Source of the DNA: Acinetobacter sp. ANC 4204
GTDB taxonomy: Bacteria; Pseudomonadota; Gammaproteobacteria; Pseudomonadales; Moraxellaceae
Direction: 5' to 3'
Length of the DNA stretch: 64,000 bases
Assembly (NCBI RefSeq): GCF_002135205.1
Contig: NZ_NEFZ01000001.1
Coordinates: 62,001-126,000, forward strand
A program made the position numbers and the translations under genes. The notes beneath the pieces were generated by a model. It ran no database searches and had not been told where the DNA came from. It saw only the letters and a program-made list of their open reading frames with translations. Below are positions 47,067-53,569 of this stretch, piece by piece (the first letter of the stretch is position 1; each line of letters opens with the position of its first letter).

Positions 47067-47633
47067 TTACTGTTCTTTCTCAAGGCTCTTAATGAATTCA
47101 TTGAACTTCTTATTGATAGCGTTCTGCGCCCGAGTTGCAATCGCTAAATTACGCATCTTCATACGCTCAGCTTTTTGAGCCGCTTTAAGATAGTGTCGGA
47201 ATGAACCGTAGCTCATTTGCATAATGCATTCATGTGAGTGGCCATTCGATACGAGAAGCTGAAATACATCATACCAACTGCTCTTTTTACGCGGATCCAC
47301 ATCGTCCCGGTGTTTAGGTTTTGGCTCGGAAAAGAATGAGTCATTCACTTTAATGACTGCATCCAACAACAAGATATTGAGTTCACCCTCTTTCTTGAAT
47401 AGATCGATGACCTGTTCAATACTGTATTGCAAACAGTGGGCTATCAATTGCGTCGATTCAAACGAATAATCATCAAATATCTTTTGTGTGGTTCCATCTG
47501 GATGATTATTCAAAAAGTCTTTGATGACCTGCGCTGCACCCGACCACTCATCAAAGTTATGCATCTGCAGCTGGTGCACCGATAGCTCACCAACTTTGAC
47601 AGGTCGATTTGAAGCGATAAAAAAATCATTCAT
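47067..47633 (-). CDS. Probable tail assembly chaperone
   Basis: A 188-residue protein, helical and charged, in the position of the gpG-type tail chaperone between the tail tube and the tape measure. No direct homology is visible. Its ATG overlaps the stop codon of a 37-codon membrane-peptide gene (ATGA). I looked for, but could not establish, a programmed frameshift that would add a gpGT-like extension; the C-terminal poly-Lys/Glu run ends at the stop codon. Confidence 0.5.
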   Translation of the reverse strand: MNDFFIASNRPVKVGELSVHQLQMHNFDEWSGAAQVIKDFLNNHPDGTTQKIFDDYSFESTQLIAHCLQYSIEQVIDLFKKEGELNILLLDAVIKVNDSFFSEPKPKHRDDVDPRKKSSWYDVFQLLVSNGHSHECIMQMSYGSFRHYLKAAQKAERMKMRNLAIATRAQNAINKKFNEFIKSLEKEQ

Positions 47634-47743
47634 TGAAATACCTTAGCTAGTGCCACAAATGCATTAATGATGTTTGAGAGTTGCCAGATAAAAATACCCA
47701 TCAAAATGGCACCTGTTACCTTCCAATAACCATGTTTTTCCAT
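47630..47743 (-). CDS. 37-residue membrane peptide
   Basis: A short gene reading MEKHGYWKVTGAILMGIFIW and ending KVFQ, with one hydrophobic helix (about 11-31). AGAGG lies 5-9 bases before the ATG and the stop codon overlaps the next gene, so it is very probably translated. Function unknown; it could be a small holin-like or tail-membrane peptide. Confidence 0.6.
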   Translation of the reverse strand: MEKHGYWKVTGAILMGIFIWQLSNIINAFVALAKVFQ

Positions 47744-47822
47744 TACAACCTCTACTTTTTGTAAAACTACTGCTATAATTTCAACCACAAGTTTCTTTCC
47801 CTTGCTTTTATCTGGCGGGTGG

Positions 47823-47859
47823 AAATAAAAAGCCCAACGATTGCAGTCGCTGGGCTTTT
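47823..47859 (-). terminator. Terminator after the tail tube gene
   Basis: AAAAGCCCA / TGGGCTTTT with an inner partial palindrome (CGA ... TCG); on the minus strand TTTTTATTT follows. It lies 60 bases after the tail tube stop codon. Confidence 0.75.
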
Positions 47860-47919
47860 GCTTTTTATGGGCACAAAAAAAGATGCCTATTGCATCCTAT
47901 TTAAGTGCCTGTAATGGGT

Positions 47920-48663
47920 TTATGCTACTTTAGGGATTTGGGTGTAATAGCCGTATAGGCCAAGTGCACCATCTTTGTCTTTGGTCAGATCACCCAAGGC
48001 ATCTCCGCTGACTTCGTATGAACCAAATTCTTCATGAATTAGGCCAAAGCTCGAATCGGGAGATTTAATTGTACGGTGCAAAGCTAAGAACACTTTGTCT
48101 TTGCTGATCTTATCAATGCCTTCAAAGAACAATGCATATTCAGCACCAAAATCAGATGCGATCGTAGTATGTGTCACAGCGCCAGTCGTATAACCAAGTA
48201 CAACTTTTGGCAAATCATCAAGAAACTCGATAGTGCCATAAACTGCATCTAGTTTATATTTCGTTGATTCAATCGCAACGGGTGTTGATGCACCGTCAGT
48301 TACGGTTGGCACAGTCAAATTAAAACCATCCAGTTTAATCTTCTGACCTTTGGTGACAGCACCTAAATCATGGTCAGCTACGGTTTTCGTTGCCACTGCG
48401 ACATTTTTACCCGACAGGATATATGCAAGGTTATCAGCATCAACCTGCTCGAGTGTGCCGCTGAATGAAACTGCAGTGGTATTGTATAGCACCAAATCAG
48501 TCGTATCATCACCAGACATTGATTCAGTATGCTCAGTCTTATCAGCTGTGATTTCGAGCGTAAAGTCTGGGATGTTGCCCAGCTCTCGCATTGCCCCCAC
48601 AACACCCTCAACAATTGGGGCAAGGGAGAACTTACCACGCAATGAAATGTACTTCTTAGCCAT
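47920..48663 (-). CDS. Major tail (tail tube) protein
   Basis: A 247-residue beta-rich protein with the pattern of tail tube subunits (EITADKTEHTESMSGDDTTD and later EYALFFEGIDKISKDKVFLA). Followed by a terminator, as usual for the highly expressed tube gene. Its start overlaps the preceding 59-codon gene by 8 bases. Position between tail terminator and tape measure fits. Confidence 0.8.
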   Translation of the reverse strand: MAKKYISLRGKFSLAPIVEGVVGAMRELGNIPDFTLEITADKTEHTESMSGDDTTDLVLYNTTAVSFSGTLEQVDADNLAYILSGKNVAVATKTVADHDLGAVTKGQKIKLDGFNLTVPTVTDGASTPVAIESTKYKLDAVYGTIEFLDDLPKVVLGYTTGAVTHTTIASDFGAEYALFFEGIDKISKDKVFLALHRTIKSPDSSFGLIHEEFGSYEVSGDALGDLTKDKDGALGLYGYYTQIPKVA

Positions 48664-48835
48664 TTGCAGACACCTCTTTTGTTTTTGGTTTAGCTTCTAC
48701 TTTCACATCAGGCTTAATTGCTTCAATCGCACCATCATCTAAAAGCTGTTTAATTTTTTCTTGTGGTAGATCACCCACAATTTGATCTTTCAACCATGGG
48801 CCAATCGGCTTTAGGGCTTTGTATTGCGTTTTCAT
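48656..48835 (-). CDS. Small phage protein overlapping the tail tube gene
   Basis: A 59-residue charged protein (starts MKTQYKALKPIGPWLKDQIV). GGAG lies 6-9 bases before ATG 48835, and the end overlaps the tail tube start. No family recognised; similar in style to the small acidic/basic proteins found in head-tail regions. Confidence 0.6.
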   Translation of the reverse strand: MKTQYKALKPIGPWLKDQIVGDLPQEKIKQLLDDGAIEAIKPDVKVEAKPKTKEVSANG

Positions 48836-48843
48836 AATGCTCC

Positions 48844-49296
48844 TTAATCGGGTTCGGTTTGAATGAATAACTCAGACTCTAGAACCACTGTTGAGTAAAC
48901 ACAGCTTTTAGAAATGTCTTCTTCCGTATTCATATAAATAAGTGGTTCAGCACTCGATTCGGGTTCCCAGCCACTCAATTTTTTGATGATCTTAATGGTT
49001 AGATCACCAGCCATATCAAATGCTTTAGAACCATCTGTCACCTGAGATGCTGCATGCTTGCAACAAGCTGTCACTTCCCAGACCACTTTTAGCTTTAGTG
49101 CATCACCTTTGCTTACCACTCCTGCACTTTTGGTACGGCGGAAATTCACTTGAATGTTGGGGGTGATTTGGGACAGTTCAGTAGTTACACCTAGATTCTT
49201 AGGGGTATAGATTTTCTTTACACCCCACTCATCCATGAATTGCTCGAGGCGCGCTACGATCTCATCGCGTACCGCATATAGATTTTCATCACTCAT
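48844..49296 (-). CDS. Tail terminator-like protein (Mu gp37-like)
   Basis: A 150-residue protein in the position of the tail terminator/minor tail gene, between the gpS-like gene and the tail tube. The segment GDALKLKVVWEVTACCKHA fits small Mu-like joining proteins. It overlaps the preceding gene by 8 bases. The assignment is from position and size. Confidence 0.6.
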   Translation of the reverse strand: MSDENLYAVRDEIVARLEQFMDEWGVKKIYTPKNLGVTTELSQITPNIQVNFRRTKSAGVVSKGDALKLKVVWEVTACCKHAASQVTDGSKAFDMAGDLTIKIIKKLSGWEPESSAEPLIYMNTEEDISKSCVYSTVVLESELFIQTEPD

Positions 49297-49837
49297 CTAG
49301 GACAATATCCTCAACAATGTCTAATAAATCCTGCTCGTCATCCGACGTTAAACCCAACCACGCACGTGCAGGCATTTTCACGGTATAAGCACCAACGGTT
49401 ACGTCTTGAGCAAAGTTAGATCGTGTTTGACGAACAAAACGATTACCAACAACACCGGTCTTTTGGTTTTGTCGGAAGTAAACCGTGCTTTGACGAGCCT
49501 CATGTTTAATTTCACCGCCAAAGTGATGGATCGCTCCATACTCAACGTCTGTACCCACTTCAAAACCATTGCTGATTGTATTATTGGTAATAGAGTTCAT
49601 TAGACGGGATGTATCGCGAAGCGTGGTACCGCCTTGGCGCATCACCCTTACGGATAATGGCCACTTGCCGTATAAGCCCACACCACGAGACCAGCGATCG
49701 CGGATATTCTCCACCAAGGCGGCACCCATACGCTCATAAAGTCTGAACTGACGCTCTTCAACGTCAGCATACAAACTCAGAGCTTTTGAGATCGCTGAGT
49801 CACCATCGGTACGGATTTCAATTAATGCGCCTGGCAT
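49289..49837 (-). CDS. Virion morphogenesis / tail completion protein, gpS type
   Basis: A 182-residue protein with the conserved gpS/Mu gpG-type core: RMGAALVENIRDRWSRGVGL, then TTLRDTSRLMNSI and VEYGAIHHFGGEI. These proteins complete heads or tails at the joining step. It is 8 bases from the gp36-like gene and overlaps the next gene, so it is part of a tight head-tail connector group. Confidence 0.85.
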   Translation of the reverse strand: MPGALIEIRTDGDSAISKALSLYADVEERQFRLYERMGAALVENIRDRWSRGVGLYGKWPLSVRVMRQGGTTLRDTSRLMNSITNNTISNGFEVGTDVEYGAIHHFGGEIKHEARQSTVYFRQNQKTGVVGNRFVRQTRSNFAQDVTVGAYTVKMPARAWLGLTSDDEQDLLDIVEDIVLDE

Positions 49838-49845
49838 ACGTCACC

Positions 49846-50301
49846 TCACTTAATGCTCGGCATTTTTCCAAGGACATCGTCACCAAAAACACCACCCGTA
49901 TAAGTCGTGCCTATTGGTGCTGTAGATGGTTTGTTTTTGGGTGCGTCGTCTATAATTTCTTTACTCTGTTCATCAATGATTTGCAGATCCGCTTTCTTGT
50001 CCTGGACACGCTTCAAGAAGGCAATCGCATCGTCATAAAGCTTGCTGATATGCTCCAAAGGATCTTCAGTGTAAAGACGATAACGCGCGATATCACACGC
50101 TATACGTTTTAAGTTGGAAGGTACGCTTGCAAGTGGTAAAGAATAACGGCTACCGATGTAGCCGTTAATTTCTTCCTCTGCATCCTGCAATGCAACTTGC
50201 ACAACATCAACAGGATCCGCGCCACCTTCACGCCCCAACTTAAGCTCATCAATAACCTGTGCACCAAACCGTGTTTTTAAATCAACTTCAGTCGCGTACA
50301 T
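49846..50301 (-). CDS. Head-tail connector, Mu gp36-like (DUF1320)
   Basis: A 151-residue protein with the DUF1320 pattern: YATEVDLKTRFGAQVIDEL at the start and INGYIGSRYSLPLASVPSN, ending with a polar tail. In Mu-like phages it joins heads and tails. It follows the coiled-coil gene and precedes gpS. Confidence 0.85.
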   Translation of the reverse strand: MYATEVDLKTRFGAQVIDELKLGREGGADPVDVVQVALQDAEEEINGYIGSRYSLPLASVPSNLKRIACDIARYRLYTEDPLEHISKLYDDAIAFLKRVQDKKADLQIIDEQSKEIIDDAPKNKPSTAPIGTTYTGGVFGDDVLGKMPSIK

Positions 50302-50309
50302 AGATCACC

Positions 50310-50663
50310 TTACTTATCAGCTGTAGTTTTCTTGGCTTCGGCAGTGGCTTTCTTTAAAGCAGCTTCGGATGTGGCTAGTGATTTTTCCAAACCCTCAACT
50401 TTCTTTTGAAGCTCTGCTACTTCTGCTTCAGCTTTATCCTTACCATCAATAAGGATTGCCTCATTTGCTTTCAGCTCTGCTACTTCTGCAGTAAGGCTTG
50501 CAAGCTGAGCAGCGGTACCATCCGCCTTCGGTTGTTCTGGTGCTTTTTCTTCTTCAATTGCTCCAGATGCTAAAAGGGCCTGAAGATGATTTTCTTCAAG
50601 CCCTTGAACTTCTTGCCCTGGTCGGAAGTGACCGAGGGACTGTTTTGCAATGTACTTTGGCAT
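50310..50663 (-). CDS. Coiled-coil head-region protein (Mu gp35-like)
   Basis: A 117-residue protein: a short N-terminal domain (YIAKQSLGHFRPGQEVQGL) followed by a long Ala/Glu/Lys coiled coil (about 60-115). Its position between the capsid and gp36-like genes matches Mu gp35. It may help connector assembly. Confidence 0.7.
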   Translation of the reverse strand: MPKYIAKQSLGHFRPGQEVQGLEENHLQALLASGAIEEEKAPEQPKADGTAAQLASLTAEVAELKANEAILIDGKDKAEAEVAELQKKVEGLEKSLATSEAALKKATAEAKKTTADK

Positions 50664-50673
50664 GATTTATTCC

Positions 50674-51747
50674 TTATACAAACCCACGACCACCAACAAG
50701 ACCGTTCTTGTTGTTAGGAACTGCGAGTGGTGATGATTCGGCTAATAACTCGATGCTAGACGGGTTCTTTTTCTGATCTTGAGTTAAAAAGAAATCTAAA
50801 GCTTGACCAAATGCCTCTAGGTTTTGAATAGCACAGTGCGCAATCCAACCATTAGCATCATTAATCAGGCCAAAGAAATCTTCCGGAATGAAGCGACCCG
50901 CTTCACCATCCATGTTGTGCTGAACGTCATATGTCCAGATTTCAATGTTGTCCACCACACCACGGAATTGCGGTTTATCTTTATGATCAAAAGTAGGTGT
51001 TAATGGAACGCTGATACCTGCATATGGAGCTACAAATTTAGCCATAAACGCTGCATCCTGTTTCATTGCGTTGAATACTTTTGAACTTGTTAAGATCATA
51101 TTTGGCGATGAACCGCCATGTTCAATAGATAGATCAATCATCGCCTGCATATCATCTAGAACTTTTGCCCCCGATTGGCCCCATTTGATTAGTGGAGAAT
51201 AATTGCAGGCAGGATTACGTCGGTAGTCCACTTCATATTTCGGAAAGTCAGCAGATGCAAATGTGGTCTTACCATATAACAAGACATCACGTGCAATGAG
51301 CAATTTTCGGTTATCAATAGACTGACGCAGATATAGAGCCTTTTGCGCTTGGTCAATCAAAAGCAGATCAGCGTCGCTTAAGCGGTTTGAACCAGTTGCA
51401 ATAACGCCATGTCTACGCAATTGGGTAACCAATGCAGCATTTTGAACATCTGCAGGCGTTACTGTCATCATTGGCTTTAAATACGCTGGCTTAACAAATT
51501 GCACGTGACCAGACTCTTCAACTTTAATCGGTCGCGCACCAGCATTCGGGGTTACAAATGGAGCAAGCGGTGTAGCCGTATTCAACTCACCAACTGGTAC
51601 CACATTTTTGTTATATGACACACGCTGTGGAAAGAAGCGATCCATTAACCATGTATCCACCTTCTGTGTGTTATCTGTTAGTAACACCAATTGAGGTACA
51701 TCTAGGAGTTCTACAGGTGCTTCCTGAAAGGTAAAAATTTGACCCAT
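50674..51747 (-). CDS. Major capsid protein, lambda gpE-like
   Basis: A 357-residue shell protein with the gpE pattern (VDTWLMDRFFPQRVSYNKN near the start; DVQNAALVTQLRRHG and a C-terminal NPSSIELLAESSPLA). Directly follows the decoration gene (3-base gap). HK97-fold capsid assembled with the gpD-like protein at 51751. Confidence 0.9.
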   Translation of the reverse strand: MGQIFTFQEAPVELLDVPQLVLLTDNTQKVDTWLMDRFFPQRVSYNKNVVPVGELNTATPLAPFVTPNAGARPIKVEESGHVQFVKPAYLKPMMTVTPADVQNAALVTQLRRHGVIATGSNRLSDADLLLIDQAQKALYLRQSIDNRKLLIARDVLLYGKTTFASADFPKYEVDYRRNPACNYSPLIKWGQSGAKVLDDMQAMIDLSIEHGGSSPNMILTSSKVFNAMKQDAAFMAKFVAPYAGISVPLTPTFDHKDKPQFRGVVDNIEIWTYDVQHNMDGEAGRFIPEDFFGLINDANGWIAHCAIQNLEAFGQALDFFLTQDQKKNPSSIELLAESSPLAVPNNKNGLVGGRGFV

Positions 51748-51750
51748 GTC

Positions 51751-52134
51751 TTAATTCCCCACTACCTTACGTAGTTCAATTTTGTTGTTTAAACCTTGTG
51801 CGCGAACAGCATCGACCTGACCCGCTGTTAGCTTCACACCGTTGACAGTAACCACAGCCACATCAAAGGGACCTTGTGTATAGATCGGCATTTCTAGGTC
51901 ATTCGCTGCATGGTAGGTTGCTTGCTCCGCTGTGAAATCAGTGACAGCGATAGCATTCCAATCACCAACTACGCCACCCGTCACTACTGGATGACCAGCC
52001 ACGTTAGCTGCGTCGATGTTAAGCAAATCTCCTCGCTTATAAGCTGTATTGGTGGTGACCTTTGCATTTTCAGTGCGTACACCATTTCCAACGACCAATT
52101 GTTCTGATGTGATCGTTTGAGTAATTGTTCCCAT
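51751..52134 (-). CDS. Head decoration protein, lambda gpD-like
   Basis: A 127-residue protein with the decoration-protein pattern (ENAKVTTNTAYKRGDLLNID, then HPVVTGG and GWNAIAVTD-type segments). These trimers cement expanded capsids. It overlaps the protease-scaffold stop codon by one base. Confidence 0.9.
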   Translation of the reverse strand: MGTITQTITSEQLVVGNGVRTENAKVTTNTAYKRGDLLNIDAANVAGHPVVTGGVVGDWNAIAVTDFTAEQATYHAANDLEMPIYTQGPFDVAVVTVNGVKLTAGQVDAVRAQGLNNKIELRKVVGN

Positions 52135-53099
52135 TATTTTTGCTCCTGAGAGGCTGCGAATTTACTGAAAGCCTGATCTAGTGCTGAACCTTGATTACCG
52201 CCTTGCCCTTGCCCACCCTGACCACCTGTAGCTTGGTGACTGAACAAGTGGGCAAGATGTGATGGAATTTGTTGCTGCTGCTGTTGACCAGCTGGTGGCT
52301 GACTGCCTGCTGAGAATTGCGTTAATTGCTGAGACATGAATGCAAATGAAGTGTCATCCATATTGGTATAAGAGGTCTTTTCTTCAGCGCTAAACTGCTT
52401 ATTTAAAGCTGTCTCAAGCGCTTTAATATCTCCTTCACGCTTATCAGCTTTGAACTTTTTAAGATCTGCTAAAGCATCATCACGCTCTTTTTCAGCCTGT
52501 TTCTGCGCGGCTTGCGCTTTTTCTAATTCGGTCACGTCTGTGTCCTCTGTGGGTTGGTTTGTTGTACCGGGTTTTGCTGAGAATGCATTTACCGACGTTG
52601 TTCGATCCGCACCTGTTGAGCAGATCGTAAATTCACGGATGCGGTTGTTTCGAAATACCGCGACTGGTCCAGTGAATGTCTGTCCATTTACGACAACGCT
52701 TACTCCTTGCCCTACTTCTTCAACAGAACCAGGATCAATAAACATGGACATTTGAAACGGATAACCATCATCTGCGTCATCCACCACTTCACGTGCTTTC
52801 GCATTGCGGAGAAAGTCACCAGTCACCGTGATGTTTTGATTGATACCGACTTCTTTCACTACACCGACACGACTGGTACTGAAGTGCTCTTCTAGTAAAG
52901 GTGTTGGGGTTGGAATCTCAATTCCTTCAAGATCGAAAACAACTCCATTTCGACCCCAAAACCAGTGACCATCAACACGACCACCACCGTAAGCTGTGCC
53001 TTTAAAGGTTCGCTTCTTATCCCCTTCAACCTGAGGAACAATGTCCACAGCGGATAGCGAGAATAGGTACTTGCCTTGTTCTTCATTAAGTTCAGGCAT
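52134..53099 (-). CDS. Prohead protease and scaffold fusion
   Basis: A 321-residue protein from ATG 53099. The N-terminal 190 residues are protease-like, with LLEEHFSTSRVGVV and TICSTGADRTTSVNAF marking the likely His and Ser catalytic regions. A coiled-coil scaffold (about 195-240) and a Gln/Gly-rich tail (poly-Gln, then QGGQGQGGNQG) follow. Start choice: GGAG lies 8-11 bases before 53099, but only one base from ATG 53105. A terminator just upstream implies its own promoter or read-through. Confidence 0.85.
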   Translation of the reverse strand: MPELNEEQGKYLFSLSAVDIVPQVEGDKKRTFKGTAYGGGRVDGHWFWGRNGVVFDLEGIEIPTPTPLLEEHFSTSRVGVVKEVGINQNITVTGDFLRNAKAREVVDDADDGYPFQMSMFIDPGSVEEVGQGVSVVVNGQTFTGPVAVFRNNRIREFTICSTGADRTTSVNAFSAKPGTTNQPTEDTDVTELEKAQAAQKQAEKERDDALADLKKFKADKREGDIKALETALNKQFSAEEKTSYTNMDDTSFAFMSQQLTQFSAGSQPPAGQQQQQQIPSHLAHLFSHQATGGQGGQGQGGNQGSALDQAFSKFAASQEQK

Positions 53100-53112
53100 T
53101 TTCATGCTCCAT

Positions 53113-53139
53113 AAAAAAACCACCTACAAAGGTGGTTTT
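53113..53139 (-). terminator. Terminator before the protease-scaffold gene
   Basis: AAAACCACC / GGTGGTTTT stem with a TACAAA loop; on the minus strand seven T follow. It directly adjoins the stop codon of the gene at 53138 and the ribosome site of the next gene. Confidence 0.8.
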
Positions 53140-53569
53140 AAATGCTTTGAATTAAGGCTAAAAGTTTTCCTTCAGCCTCTTTTGTGTGTGGGTATATCAT
53201 TGGCTCATTCCGTTGAATCGCGCTAGATAGTGTTTCGATAATTCGTAACTTCTCTTCGATAGAATAATCTAGCTTAAGAACAGCTTCTGAAGTATTGCCA
53301 TCCGCTAATGCACAACTCCCATTAGGCTTCATACCCAAAGCCACATTCCGATTTGATACATGTGAACTTTGACTTAAAGCATTTGATCCAAAGTCTTGGC
53401 CTAATGCATGACAACCACGCTCATCTACTTTTAAAGCACCCATTAAAAGCATTCGAAGTTCTGCCCGATCTTCTTTAGACTCCGCGACAATTGAATCGAT
53501 GTTCATTCCAGTTAATGACATGCCATTTTTATATAAGACACTCATTCCATTTTTTAAAATAAGCTTCAT
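53138..53569 (-). CDS. Phage hypothetical protein after MuF
   Basis: A 143-residue cytosolic protein starting directly at the MuF stop. No recognised family; the N-terminus repeats NGMS (MKLILKNGMSVLYKNGMSL), and a middle block has ALSQSSHVSNRNVALGMKPN. Followed by a terminator. Confidence 0.65.
   Translation of the reverse strand: MKLILKNGMSVLYKNGMSLTGMNIDSIVAESKEDRAELRMLLMGALKVDERGCHALGQDFGSNALSQSSHVSNRNVALGMKPNGSCALADGNTSEAVLKLDYSIEEKLRIIETLSSAIQRNEPMIYPHTKEAEGKLLALIQSI

Noticed and set aside
47067..47633. Programmed frameshift in the tail chaperone gene
   Set aside because: No convincing slippery site followed by a second frame long enough for a GT-type extension.
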